From an uncultured Flavobacteriaceae bacterium (GTDB lineage Bacteria; Bacteroidota; Bacteroidia; Flavobacteriales; Flavobacteriaceae), in assembly GCA_943787295.1 (NCBI GenBank), contig CALSLW010000002.1, positions 807,359 to 871,358 on the forward strand: a stretch of 64,000 bases of DNA. Direction: 5' to 3'. Below, piece by piece: positions 1 through 8,532 of the stretch. The notes below the pieces were generated by a model. The model saw only the letters and a program-made list of their open reading frames with translations. It was not told where the DNA came from and did no database searches. The first letter of the stretch is position 1; each line of letters starts with the position of its first letter. Position numbers and translations under genes: made by a program.

Positions 1-433
1 AGGCTGCTTTAATTTGAGCCTTCAGTGGTGTTTTTTGGAAGGTTTTTAAGCCTAAGGCATTAGCGTCAAAATTGACTTTCCCGTGAGGTAAAAAGCGCAA
101 TTTGTTTTCAGCGTTAAAAGAAAACTCTCCAATACCAGGAAGAATCAACACATCATTTTTAAGGCGTTTATTCCAGCGGGCGCAGTCTTCTTCAATTTTA
201 ACAAGAGCTTTAGCATAAGAAATGTTTTCTCTTTTCGCAATATAACTTGCTAAAAGACCGTCATTCTCTTGTATCAATCGATTAAATGATATTGAACGAG
301 AAGGGGGAACAAATTCTCCCGTAAAACGGTTGACCTGTATCGGATGATTTTGGGTTACAAAAGATCCAAAACCGGGTAAGGTGATACATTCCTGCTGATA
401 GAGTAATTCTTTTATGTATTGTGTCAAAACCAT
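1..433 (-). CDS. HU-CCDC81-like / SPOR-type protein, N-terminal part (cut by window edge)
   Basis: Read leftwards from an ATG at 433; the frame stays open to base 1, so only about 144 N-terminal residues are visible. The protein starts MVLTQYIKELLYQQECITL and contains two similar halves: 'LPGFGSFV' near residue 20 and 'LPGIGEFSF' near residue 100. This is typical of the tandem HU-like CCDC81 domains of Bacteroidetes proteins that usually end in a transmembrane segment and a peptidoglycan-binding SPOR domain. That C-terminal part would lie left of the window and is inferred. It is divergent from dprA, with about 80 bases between the two starts. No signal peptide, so this end is cytoplasmic. 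Family assignment fairly sure; function in the cell envelope is inference. Confidence 0.7.
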   Translation of the reverse strand, partial: MVLTQYIKELLYQQECITLPGFGSFVTQNHPIQVNRFTGEFVPPSRSISFNRLIQENDGLLASYIAKRENISYAKALVKIEEDCARWNKRLKNDVLILPGIGEFSFNAENKLRFLPHGKVNFDANALGLKTFQKTPLKAQIKAA

Positions 434-514
434 GTACTAAAGATAGCAAATAATATTTTCTTCCTATTTTAAAGGAAATTTTAGTGCTAGAGGCCTCAAA
501 AATCACCCAAAGCT

Positions 515-1612
515 ATGACCTTAACGTCCCAACAAGCGGCTTTATTGCTTTGCCGTATCCCTAACTTAGGACCCCGCCGGATTAAAAAACTAATCGATCA
601 TTGTGATGGAGCAAAAAACGTTCTTAAAGCCACATTAGATAAACTACTGCAAATTAATGGTGTAGGGCCTTCACATATCAAATATTTAGAAGGCTGGAAA
701 GCCCATTTACCCCAGCTAAAAAAAGAAGAAAAAAGAATAAAATCGCAGGGCTTAAAGCCCTTTATCTATCAGGAAAAGGATTATCCCCTAACCTTAACCC
801 ATACAGCCGATCCCCCAACTGTTTTTTTTCAAAAAGGCACTGTCAACTGGAAGAACCCTAGGATTATCAGTATAGTGGGAACAAGACGTCCTACTGCTGC
901 GGGTTGTCGCCTGTGTGAACAACTTTTGATAGACTTAGCACCATACAAACCCTTAATTATTAGTGGTTTTGCACAGGGAATAGATATAGTCGCCCACAAG
1001 AAAGCCCTTGATTTAGGCCTAGAAACAGTAGCTGTTCTTGGCCATCCTTTTGGGGAATGGTATCCCCCAGAACATACTAAACATGTTCCTGCTCTTTTAA
1101 AAAGCGGGGCTTTTGTTTCAGAGTTTTGGTCAGATGATCCGTTTGATCGATCAAACTTTTTAAAGCGCAATCGCATTATTGCAGGGTCAGCTCATGCAAC
1201 GGTTGTAATAGAATCAGGATCAAGAGGAGGCAGCCTTGTCACCGCGCAACACGCACTTGCCTATCATCGAGAAGTGTTTGCGTTTCCTGGGCGACCGTCA
1301 GATGAAAAAAGAGCAGGCTGTTTAAGTTTGATTAAAAACGATCAAGCGCGAATGATTCGTCATGCTAAAGACTTTATTCAATGGATGAATTGGGAAGAAA
1401 AAGCGCCAAAAAAGAACATCCAAAAAAACCTTTTCGTTGAACTTTTGCCAGAAGAGCGAAAGATATTAGAACAACTAGAAGTCGCTTCTTCTATAGACGA
1501 AATCTCCTTAAAATGTAAACAACCTATTGGCTCAATTGCGTCGATACTACTCCAGTTAGAACTAAAAGGAATAGTTCGTTCGATAGCGGGTAAAAAGTTT
1601 GAGCGTTGTTAG
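515..1612 (+). CDS. dprA: DNA-processing protein DprA
   Basis: A 365-residue protein of the DprA/Smf family, which loads RecA onto incoming single-stranded DNA during natural transformation. An N-terminal helix-hairpin-helix-like part (about residues 1-85) has 'INGVGPSHIKYL'. It is followed by the Rossmann-like DprA core: 'SIVGTRRPTAAG', 'IISGFAQGIDIVAHKKAL', 'RNRIIAGSA', 'ESGSRGGSLVTAQHAL' and 'FAFPGRP'. A C-terminal winged-helix segment follows (about 305-365). Length matches the family. The stop codon directly abuts the stop of convergent trpS with no intergenic base. recA, its known partner, lies 3 kb downstream but in a separate unit. Cytoplasmic. Assignment is secure. Confidence 0.95.
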   Translation: MTLTSQQAALLLCRIPNLGPRRIKKLIDHCDGAKNVLKATLDKLLQINGVGPSHIKYLEGWKAHLPQLKKEEKRIKSQGLKPFIYQEKDYPLTLTHTADPPTVFFQKGTVNWKNPRIISIVGTRRPTAAGCRLCEQLLIDLAPYKPLIISGFAQGIDIVAHKKALDLGLETVAVLGHPFGEWYPPEHTKHVPALLKSGAFVSEFWSDDPFDRSNFLKRNRIIAGSAHATVVIESGSRGGSLVTAQHALAYHREVFAFPGRPSDEKRAGCLSLIKNDQARMIRHAKDFIQWMNWEEKAPKKNIQKNLFVELLPEERKILEQLEVASSIDEISLKCKQPIGSIASILLQLELKGIVRSIAGKKFERC

Positions 1613-2581
1613 TTAGTAACCTATTTTACCACGTACTCTTAAGAGTACTTCATGGGCAACTTCACGTGCTTTTTTAGCCCCTTTGGCTAAAGCAATGGTT
1701 ACTTCTGCAGGATTAGCTTGATAGTAATCAAAGCGTTTACGGGGTTCTTCGAATGTAGCCAAAATCAACTCAAACAAGGCTTGTTTTGCGTGACCATACC
1801 CCATTCCGCCAGCAAGGTATTGTTGTCTAAGCTCTTCAATTTGGCCGGGATTGGCCAAAAGCGAATAAAGCGCAAAAACGTTACAATTTTCTGGATCTTT
1901 AGGATCTTGAAGCGGAGTAGAATCTGTTTTGATGCCCATGACTTGCTTTCGCAATTTTTTTTCTGGGAGAAAGACATCAATAATGTTGTTTTTAGATTTA
2001 GACATTTTTCCACCATCTGTTCCAGGAACATACTGGGTTGAATCTTGGATTTTTGCCTGTGGCAACACAAAGGTTTCCCCTAGTTGGCTGTTAAATCGCG
2101 AGCCAACATCGCGGGTCATTTCTAAATGCTGCAATTGATCTTTACCAACTGGGACTATGTCTGCGTCATAGAGTAGTATGTCAGCCGCCATTAACATAGG
2201 ATAACTAAAAAGCCCAGCATTGACATCTTGTAAACGATCTGCTTTATCTTTAAAAGAGTGGGCTAAAGTGAGGCGTTGATAGGGGTAGAAGCAGTTGAGG
2301 TACCAGGCCAGTTCTGTTACTTCACTTACATCACTTTGCTTGTAAAAAATCGTTTTATCGGTATCTAAACCGCAGGCAAGCCATGCCGCTGCAGTATTAA
2401 AGGTGTGTTGTCTTAAGGTTGCTCCATCTTTGATTTGTGTCAAAGAATGCAAGTCGGCAATAAAGAGGAAAGATTCATTCGATTCTTCATCTGCCATGGC
2501 GATGGCGGGTAAAACAGCACCTAATAAATTGCCTAAGTGGGGAGTGCCGGTACTTTGTACTCCGGTTAAGATTCTGGCCAT
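1613..2581 (-). CDS. trpS: Tryptophan--tRNA ligase
   Basis: A 322-residue class Ic aminoacyl-tRNA synthetase charging tRNA-Trp. The HIGH-equivalent 'TGTPHLGN' is at residues 11-18 and the second signature 'GGKMSKS' near residue 195. 'PVGKDQLQHLEMTRD' is the conserved tryptophan-pocket segment. Full length for bacterial TrpS. The ATG at 2581 is the only sensible start, because it places the HIGH motif at the usual distance. On the minus strand the sequence TACATTTG (2597-2604) just upstream fits the Bacteroidetes -7 box TAnnTTTG, but I see no well-spaced -33 box. Convergent and abutting with dprA; divergent from the acyltransferase. Confidence 0.96.
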   Translation of the reverse strand: MARILTGVQSTGTPHLGNLLGAVLPAIAMADEESNESFLFIADLHSLTQIKDGATLRQHTFNTAAAWLACGLDTDKTIFYKQSDVSEVTELAWYLNCFYPYQRLTLAHSFKDKADRLQDVNAGLFSYPMLMAADILLYDADIVPVGKDQLQHLEMTRDVGSRFNSQLGETFVLPQAKIQDSTQYVPGTDGGKMSKSKNNIIDVFLPEKKLRKQVMGIKTDSTPLQDPKDPENCNVFALYSLLANPGQIEELRQQYLAGGMGYGHAKQALFELILATFEEPRKRFDYYQANPAEVTIALAKGAKKAREVAHEVLLRVRGKIGY

Positions 2582-2648
2582 TGAAAATGTTTTTCACAAA
2601 TGTACTTTATTTCCCTAAAACTAATTCCAATTTGCTATTTTTGAAACT

Positions 2649-3428
2649 GTGAAAAAGGTACTTACGCGCTTATGGCGAATATGGTTCTACATCTTAGCAG
2701 GTGTACCCGTTCCTTTTTTATTTCCCTTTTTAGCGATTGCTTTATTCTTTCCAAAGGGCTATACTTTTGTTTTTTGGGTGGCACGTAATATCTGGGCACC
2801 CATTATTTTAGGGGGAAGTGGTTTTTATACTAAAATTCGTTATGCAAAACCATTGCCAAAAGGGGCCTCTTATGTTTTAGTCGCTAATCACACCAGTTAT
2901 ATCGATCCTTTTGTAATGTTACGGGTTTCTAAAAATCCTTTTGTCTTTGTCGGAAAAAAAGAGCTGGTCAAGATTCCCATCTTTGGATACCTCTATAAAC
3001 GCGCAGCGATAATGGTGAACCGCAGTGATAAAAAAAGTCGCTGGGAAGTTTATGGTCGTGCAGAAAAAAAACTCGCCTTAGGCTATAGTATTTGTATTTT
3101 CCCAGAGGTGTCTTATGAAGATGACACCGTCTTTTTAAACCCTTTTAAACGCGGGGCTTTTAAAATTGCGATTGACCATCAATTGCCTGTTGTGCCTATG
3201 GTTTTTTATGACTGTAAACGCAAGCATCCCTGGCATCCTAACTTTGGTTACCCTGGAGAGTTAAGGGTACAAACTTATCCTGAAATTTATCCTCCTATAA
3301 CCATGGAGGAAATAGAAGACTTTCAAGTGAAAGTGCGTAATGTAGTTGAAAAAGGCTTGTTAGAAGACCCTAAAAGGCGACAATTTAAAGCAGTGGAGAT
3401 CGAGAAAGCACTTTCACAAATCGCATAA
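2649..3428 (+). CDS. 1-acyl-sn-glycerol-3-phosphate acyltransferase family protein (PlsC-like)
   Basis: A 259-residue membrane-associated acyltransferase that would transfer an acyl chain to lysophosphatidic acid in phospholipid synthesis. A hydrophobic N-terminal region (residues 8-60) precedes the catalytic HX4D motif 'NHTSYID' (80-86). A second block, 'FPEVSYEDD' near 152, corresponds to the family's substrate-binding FPEGTRS motif. The start is GTG at 2649; no in-frame ATG exists until deep inside the domain. Single gene between divergent trpS and a transporter gene 39 bases downstream. The family is clear; exact acceptor specificity cannot be read from sequence. Confidence 0.85.
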   Translation: MKKVLTRLWRIWFYILAGVPVPFLFPFLAIALFFPKGYTFVFWVARNIWAPIILGGSGFYTKIRYAKPLPKGASYVLVANHTSYIDPFVMLRVSKNPFVFVGKKELVKIPIFGYLYKRAAIMVNRSDKKSRWEVYGRAEKKLALGYSICIFPEVSYEDDTVFLNPFKRGAFKIAIDHQLPVVPMVFYDCKRKHPWHPNFGYPGELRVQTYPEIYPPITMEEIEDFQVKVRNVVEKGLLEDPKRRQFKAVEIEKALSQIA

Positions 3429-3467
3429 TATTAATTCTGATCTAGTAAGTGGACGAAAAATGGTATT

Positions 3468-4340
3468 TTGCTTAAAACATTTTTAATGGATTCTTCTGCT
3501 TCAATTATACTAGCGATTGCTATTATGGTTATTATGATGGGAATGGGACTTACCCTTACCCTAGTCGACTTTAAACGAGTAGCACAAAACCCAAAGCCGG
3601 TTCTTTTAGGCTTGACTAATCAAATTATCTTATTGCCTTTAGTTGCTTTAGGCCTAGTGTATCTTTTTGAACCGCCTGATTTTATAACGATAGGGATGAT
3701 TTTGCTCGCGGCTTGTCCAGGGGGAACTTCTTCTAATTTAGTGACTCTTTTAGCCAAAGGAGATTTGGCACTTTCTGTAAGTATGACGGCGATCAATAGT
3801 GTGATTACCATTGTCACCATCCCGTTTTGGGTAGGCTATGCCTACACTACTTATTTAGCCGAAGCAGCGAATATGGCTTCTCCTACTGCTGATATTTTTA
3901 AAACTTTGATAGTTATATTAGCGATTCCGCTTAGTCTAGGAATGATGATAAAAAATAGAGCTCCCCAGTTTGCAGATAAGATGGAACGCCCTGTTCGTAT
4001 CGCATCTTCTGTTTTTTTGGCGGTGGTGATCTTAGGTCTTTTAGCTAGAGAATTTGATTTGTTTAAACAGTATGTTGGGGATACTATAGCGATAGTTGTG
4101 GTTTTAAATGTGATCACTATGGGGCTGGGCTATGGCTTAGCCAAAGCTTTTGGTTTAAACCTCAAACAGGGCTTAACCATTGCGATTGAATCTGGGATTC
4201 AAAATGGTACCTTAACCATTAGTTTAGCGGTAATTACTTTAAATCAACCCGATTTTGCCATAGTTGCCGCGATTTATTCTTTAGTAATGTATGCTTTGTC
4301 AACTGTGCCGATTTACTTTGGGCTAAAAGCCTCAAAATAA
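3468..4340 (+). CDS. Bile acid:sodium symporter (BASS) family transporter
   Basis: An integral membrane protein of up to 290 residues with about nine or ten hydrophobic segments. It carries the BASS-family crossover signature 'CPGGTSSNLVTLLAKGD' near residue 84 and 'ESGIQNGTL' near 240. Bacterial members move organic anions (pantoate, pyruvate, taurocholate and similar) with sodium; the substrate here is unknown. The start is ambiguous: TTG at 3468 (MLKTF) or ATG at 3486 (MDSSA). The ATG looks more natural, but the extra residues are compatible with either. It may be co-transcribed with the acyltransferase. Confidence 0.8.
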   Translation: MLKTFLMDSSASIILAIAIMVIMMGMGLTLTLVDFKRVAQNPKPVLLGLTNQIILLPLVALGLVYLFEPPDFITIGMILLAACPGGTSSNLVTLLAKGDLALSVSMTAINSVITIVTIPFWVGYAYTTYLAEAANMASPTADIFKTLIVILAIPLSLGMMIKNRAPQFADKMERPVRIASSVFLAVVILGLLAREFDLFKQYVGDTIAIVVVLNVITMGLGYGLAKAFGLNLKQGLTIAIESGIQNGTLTISLAVITLNQPDFAIVAAIYSLVMYALSTVPIYFGLKASK

Positions 4341-4364
4341 AAAACCCCCAAATCTCTTTGGGGG
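4341..4364 (-). terminator. Intrinsic terminator of recA
   Basis: A perfect 8-bp stem, CCCCCAAA (4345-4352) with TTTGGGGG (4357-4364), around a 4-base loop. Read on the minus strand it is followed by six T residues, placing it about 25 bases after the recA stop. The plus side has no T tract, so it serves recA rather than the transporter. Confidence 0.8.
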
Positions 4365-4389
4365 CAATGCAATCTAAATGTTAAAAGCA

Positions 4390-5397
4390 TTATTCATTCA
4401 CAGCCTTAAGGGTGCCCATGATTTTTTCTTCAAGTTCATCCATTAAATCTGGATTATCACTTAAGAGCGTTTTGACCGCATCACGACCTTGGCCTAATTT
4501 GGTGTCGCCATAGCTAAACCAAGAACCTGATTTTTTGATGATTTCATAGTTGACCCCCAAGTCAATGATCTCTCCGATTTTAGAGATACCTTCTCCGTAC
4601 ATAATATCGAATTCGGTAGTTTTAAAAGGTGGTGCTACTTTGTTTTTGACCACTTTCACACGGGTTTTGTTTCCTAGCACCTCTGCATCTGTGCTTTTAA
4701 TTTGTGTCGATCGACGAATGTCTAATCGAACAGAAGCATAGAATTTTAAAGCGTTTCCACCAGTAGTTGTTTCTGGGTTTCCAAACATTACCCCGATTTT
4801 TTCTCTCAACTGGTTAATGAAGAAGACGGTACAATTTGTTCGAGAAATTGATCCAGTAAGTTTACGCAAGGCTTGAGACATTAAACGGGCGTGAAGTCCC
4901 ATTTTTGAATCTCCCATTTCTCCTTCAATTTCACTTTTAGGGGTCAATGCAGCAACAGAGTCAATCACGACAATATCAACAGCACCAGAGCGGATAAGAT
5001 TATCAGCGATTTCGAGCGCTTGCTCTCCATGATCAGGTTGCGATATAATAAGTTCTGAAATATCTACCCCTAATTTTTCTGCATAAAAACGATCAAAGGC
5101 ATGTTCTGCATCGATAAAGGCAGCAATCCCTCCTTGTTTTTGACATTCTGCGATAGCATGCAATGTCAAGGTTGTTTTTCCCGAAGATTCTGGACCATAT
5201 ATTTCAATGACACGCCCGCGAGGATATCCTCCTACGCCTAAAGCAATATCTAGTCCTATTGAGCCAGATGAAATGGCTTCTACTTCTTCTACCGCTTCGT
5301 CGCCCAGCTTCATTACTGAACCTTTACCGTAGGTTTTGTCGAGTTTGTCTAAAGTTAATTGGAGTGCCTTTAATTTGGCGGCTTTATCGTCGGCCAT
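4390..5397 (-). CDS. recA: Recombinase RecA
   Basis: The start ATG at 5397 gives the standard 335-residue RecA beginning [12 protein letters not shown]. An in-frame extension to 5478 is possible but has no counterpart in the family. Walker A 'GPESSGKT' at residues 68-75, Walker B '[12 protein letters not shown]', the L1/L2 region '[20 protein letters not shown]' and the C-terminal '[16 protein letters not shown]'-type block (here with GVNYE) are all present. It binds single-stranded DNA and catalyses strand exchange and SOS co-protease activity in the cytoplasm. Single gene with its own hairpin terminator (4341-4364). I saw no clear LexA box. Confidence 0.98.
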   Translation of the reverse strand: MADDKAAKLKALQLTLDKLDKTYGKGSVMKLGDEAVEEVEAISSGSIGLDIALGVGGYPRGRVIEIYGPESSGKTTLTLHAIAECQKQGGIAAFIDAEHAFDRFYAEKLGVDISELIISQPDHGEQALEIADNLIRSGAVDIVVIDSVAALTPKSEIEGEMGDSKMGLHARLMSQALRKLTGSISRTNCTVFFINQLREKIGVMFGNPETTTGGNALKFYASVRLDIRRSTQIKSTDAEVLGNKTRVKVVKNKVAPPFKTTEFDIMYGEGISKIGEIIDLGVNYEIIKKSGSWFSYGDTKLGQGRDAVKTLLSDNPDLMDELEEKIMGTLKAVNE

Positions 5398-5541
5398 AAT
5401 CGTTTCTTTTTCGTTTGAGCATAAAAATAAGACATTCTCTTGGTTGTTAAAACGCTCCTTATAAGAGGTTATGAACAACTTTGATTTTTTTTGTTGATGG
5501 CTGTTTTTTAATGCATTGTATTCTGCTTTTTTTCATCAACG

Positions 5542-5934
5542 TTATTCCCAATAATCAAAAACCAACACCTTTTCTGTGTGGGGAACAAAAAGGTCTACAA
5601 AAGCTTTGTGAATGGGATGAGGTAAATACAGTTCATCGCGATCTGCTTCATTTTCGAACCACATCGTTAAACTATGTGTGTAGCCATGATTGAGGTTTTC
5701 TGGAGAAACATTTTCGCTCATTTTTAAATGATTGACTCCTTTAATCTCTTTTAAGGTCATCACTTCGCTTTCTATTTCAGCCAATTGTTCTGGGGTAGTT
5801 GATGCTTTGAATTGAATCAAAACAATATGTTGTAGTTTTTCTTTTTTTGTAGTGTTTTCCATCCTAATTATGCTACTTGATAATGTCAACACTAACATTA
5901 TCACTGTGCTTGATAAAATTGCTAACCGTCTCAT
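5542..5934 (-). CDS. Exported Dabb (stress-responsive alpha/beta-barrel) domain protein
   Basis: 130 residues. The first 22 form a hydrophobic signal or anchor segment after MRR. The rest is a Dabb ferredoxin-like domain: 'LQHIVLIQFKASTTPEQ' start, then 'HSLTMWFENEADRDEL', 'HPIHKAFVDLF' and 'VLVFDYWE' at the end. Dabb proteins form dimeric barrels; functions vary and are mostly unknown. An alternative internal start at MENTTKK would give a cytoplasmic version. Isolated gene, divergent from the MDR reductase, with no evident partner. The domain is clear, the role is not. Confidence 0.8.
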   Translation of the reverse strand: MRRLAILSSTVIMLVLTLSSSIIRMENTTKKEKLQHIVLIQFKASTTPEQLAEIESEVMTLKEIKGVNHLKMSENVSPENLNHGYTHSLTMWFENEADRDELYLPHPIHKAFVDLFVPHTEKVLVFDYWE

Positions 5935-5992
5935 GTGTTTTCTTTAAAGATAAACATTTCGACACATCGAATTCTTTCACTAGTTTTAGGGC

Positions 5993-6994
5993 ATGGAAAA
6001 CAAACAACAAATTTTAGCGAAACGCCCCTTAGGCGTTCCAGATGAAGAAACCTGGACCTTTACCTCAACTCCGACTCGTGCATTAGAAGATGGAGAAATG
6101 CTGGTAGAACAACACTATATCTCTTTAGATCCCGCCATGCGTGGCTGGATGAACGAAAGCCGCTCTTATATTCCGCCGGTTCAAATTGGGGAAGTGATGC
6201 GTGCAGGGACAGTTGGAAAAGTTATTCAGACCCAAGGAAAAACCTTATTCAAAGAAGGAGACTATATCACCGGTTGGGGAGGGGTACAAACGCACCTTAT
6301 TACTCGCGGAGAACAATACTATCAAGTGGATCCTAATCGCGCTCCTCTTCCTGCCTACATTGGAACCTTAGGGATGCCTGGCATGACAGCTTACTTTGGC
6401 ATCCTTCAAGAAGGAGAAATCAAGGCAGGAGATACGGTTTTAGTATCTGGTGCTGCTGGAGCAGTAGGAAGTATTGTAGGACAAATCGCTAAAATCAAAG
6501 GCTGTACCGTTATTGGTATCGCTGGAGGAAAAGAAAAATGCGATTATGTCGTCAACGAGCTAGGCTTCGATGGAGCCATAGATTATAAAAACGAAAACGT
6601 CCTTTCTGGTATTAAGCAACATTGCCCAAAAGGGATTGATGTTTATTTTGATAATGTAGGGGGTGATATTTTAGATGCAGCACTTATTTTCTTGCGTAAA
6701 AACGCACGTGTTGTGATTTGCGGAGCCATTTCTCAATACAACGCAACTTCTGCTGTGGCTGGGCCAAAAAATTATTTATCTCTGCTGGTCAATCGCGCTT
6801 CCATGAAAGGAATGGTGGTTTTAGATTATGCACAAGATTATGGGATAGCAATGAAAGAAATGGCCGGCTGGATGCAAGAAGGAAAACTAAAAAGTAGAGA
6901 GGACATCTATGAAGGCATCGAAAACTTTAGAGAGACTTTCCTACGCCTGTTCTCGGGAGAAAAGAACGGAAAACTGGTCTTAAAGGTCAACTAG
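5993..6994 (+). CDS. NADP-dependent MDR-family oxidoreductase (LTB4DH/CurA type)
   Basis: A 333-residue zinc-independent medium-chain dehydrogenase/reductase, related to leukotriene B4 12-hydroxydehydrogenase and CurA-type double-bond reductases. Features are 'DPAMRGWMN' near residue 44, the Rossmann glycine motif 'VSGAAGAVGSIVGQIAK' near 150, 'DVYFDNVGG' near 220 and a 'LVNRASMKGMVV' segment. No zinc ligands are seen. It likely reduces the C=C bond of an enone or enal with NADPH in the cytoplasm. Monocistronic, followed by a strong hairpin terminator. Substrate not predictable. Confidence 0.88.
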   Translation: MENKQQILAKRPLGVPDEETWTFTSTPTRALEDGEMLVEQHYISLDPAMRGWMNESRSYIPPVQIGEVMRAGTVGKVIQTQGKTLFKEGDYITGWGGVQTHLITRGEQYYQVDPNRAPLPAYIGTLGMPGMTAYFGILQEGEIKAGDTVLVSGAAGAVGSIVGQIAKIKGCTVIGIAGGKEKCDYVVNELGFDGAIDYKNENVLSGIKQHCPKGIDVYFDNVGGDILDAALIFLRKNARVVICGAISQYNATSAVAGPKNYLSLLVNRASMKGMVVLDYAQDYGIAMKEMAGWMQEGKLKSREDIYEGIENFRETFLRLFSGEKNGKLVLKVN

Positions 6995-7026
6995 TTCATT
7001 CTTAGTAACTTGTTTACAACTTTATA

Positions 7027-7065
7027 AGGGCTAACTCCTATCAACGGGAGCTTAGCCCTATTTTT
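7027..7065 (+). terminator. Intrinsic terminator after the MDR reductase
   Basis: AGGGCTAA (7027-7034) pairs with TTAGCCCT (7052-7059), extended inside by CTCC/GGAG around an 8-base loop with one bulged C. Followed by ATTTTTG. It lies 32 bases after the reductase stop. Confidence 0.8.
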
Positions 7066-7092
7066 GTAGTATAAATCCTTTAAACGATTGTT

Positions 7093-7224
7093 ATGGCGTT
7101 TGAACTTTTTATTTTACAGCTTTTTTTCTTGTTGATGGCAGGATTAATCTTATACATCAACCGAAATATGTTAGGAAAAACAAGCTCTTTCTCTCTCTTT
7201 TTTAAACGCAATAAGGCAGCTTAA
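7093..7224 (+). CDS. Small single-pass membrane protein (43 aa)
   Basis: ATG at 7093, stop at 7222-7224. The 43-residue product begins MAFELFILQLFFLLMAGLIL, one hydrophobic helix (residues 3-21), followed by a basic tail ending KRNKAA. It sits just after the preceding terminator. Its stop overlaps the stop of the convergent M24 peptidase gene by three bases. No family recognised. Coding status rests only on the clean ORF, the helix and positive-inside tail, and the fit between neighbours. Confidence 0.4.
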   Translation: MAFELFILQLFFLLMAGLILYINRNMLGKTSSFSLFFKRNKAA

Positions 7225-8531
7225 TTTCCGATAAGAAATAAGTCTGTTTGCCGTTTATTGACATAAGAGAAACCTTTGGGACCAAAATATCCTGCTTCTT
7301 CTAACATCACCCGTATATCTTTTTTCCAAGCATCGATATACACTTTAGTATTGAGTTCAATGGCATAGACTGTGTTTTCGTGTAAAGGCCAATCACCAGA
7401 TCCCGGAACCCCTTCTTGTGCATCCCACATCCCAAAAGTAGTCCCTGCTGAATGCCCATAAGATCCTAAGGGATGGGTATAAATTTGTGGCCGATAGCCC
7501 GCTTTTTGTCCTTTGGCTAAGGCCAAAGCAAGGGTTTCATTTCCTGTTCTTCCCCGCTTAAATTCGTTGGTGAAAACATCTTGTACCTTATTGCCTTCGG
7601 CCAAAGCCTTGACAAGATAGTCAGGTGCAGCGGTCTCTCCTCTCTTCAACACATAAGCCAGTTCTTGACAATCAGTATTAAGCCCTAAATAAGTAATCCC
7701 AAAATCACAGTGCACCAAATCCCCCGGTTGAATTATATCGTATTTTGATTTTCCGTCAAAAGCATACAAATCACTGTTTTCGTTGCGTTGCACGTCAATG
7801 GTGGGATGAAACCAAGTTTTTAGGCCCATGGCCAAAACTTTCTCCCGCATCCACCACACTACATCGTCTGTTGTGGTGATTCCAGGGGTGATTACTTGGG
7901 TAGAAAAAGCTTCAGCAATGATGTTATGGGTGATTTCGACCAGTTGGTTGTACACCACCATCTCTTGTGAGATCCTGCTCTCTATCCATGCAACAGCAAG
8001 GGGGGTTGCACTTACTAATCTTTTTGATAGTGGCTTTGGGAGCGCAGCGACCAACAAATCATAATCTGTCTTAGCCAGACCATCTGCAATCCCATAATGA
8101 TCAGAAATATTGATCCCTATTTTAGCTGGATTCTTTTGTGTGAGATAATCTGCTAGGGCTTTCATTTGATCGGGTTCTTCTTCTTTTTTCCAAACCGATG
8201 GAATCAATTTTCCAAAAGGATAACGAGTGATGGCCGCTCGACTCACCTCGCCTGTTTTTGCGTCTTTTGTAAAGACCAAAATGGTTCTTCTGCGGGCATT
8301 TAGCCAAGTGGGAGGTAGCATGGTTTTGACCACCGGATCCTCGTTGTATTCACGGGCGATGATCACCCATGCATCGATATTGTGGGCTTGCATGAGTTGA
8401 GGCAACAACACCTCAAAACGCTCTTGTTGAATTTGCTCTATCGCCTTTGCTCGTTCTTTTAAAGGTAAGACCGCTTGCGCAAAAAGGGAGCTCCCTCCCA
8501 ACCATAAAAAAAGGAATAAAAACTTTTTCAT
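7221..8531 (-). CDS. Exported M24-family metallopeptidase (Xaa-Pro aminopeptidase-like)
   Basis: 436 residues with a signal peptide (MKKFLFLFLWLGGSSLFAQA). A creatinase-type N-terminal domain covers about 25-190 and a pita-bread M24 domain about 195-420. Metal-ligand blocks are visible: 'HCDFGITYLGLNTDCQ', 'HPLGSYGHSAGTTFG' and 'YAIELNTKVY'. It would cleave Xaa-Pro or related dipeptide bonds in the periplasm. It begins one base after the stop of the upstream M20 hydrolase gene, so the two form an operon. Some M24 homologues are not peptidases, so the exact substrate is open. Confidence 0.85.
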   Translation of the reverse strand: MKKFLFLFLWLGGSSLFAQAVLPLKERAKAIEQIQQERFEVLLPQLMQAHNIDAWVIIAREYNEDPVVKTMLPPTWLNARRRTILVFTKDAKTGEVSRAAITRYPFGKLIPSVWKKEEEPDQMKALADYLTQKNPAKIGINISDHYGIADGLAKTDYDLLVAALPKPLSKRLVSATPLAVAWIESRISQEMVVYNQLVEITHNIIAEAFSTQVITPGITTTDDVVWWMREKVLAMGLKTWFHPTIDVQRNENSDLYAFDGKSKYDIIQPGDLVHCDFGITYLGLNTDCQELAYVLKRGETAAPDYLVKALAEGNKVQDVFTNEFKRGRTGNETLALALAKGQKAGYRPQIYTHPLGSYGHSAGTTFGMWDAQEGVPGSGDWPLHENTVYAIELNTKVYIDAWKKDIRVMLEEAGYFGPKGFSYVNKRQTDLFLIGN

Positions 8532-8532
8532 A

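Noticed and set aside
829..1176. 115-codon minus-strand ORF inside dprA
   Set aside because: Lies antisense to a certain gene, with low-complexity composition and no domain.
5398..5478. 27-residue N-terminal extension of RecA
   Set aside because: RecA proteins start at MADD/MS-type residues; the extension has no counterpart and is ordinary upstream sequence.
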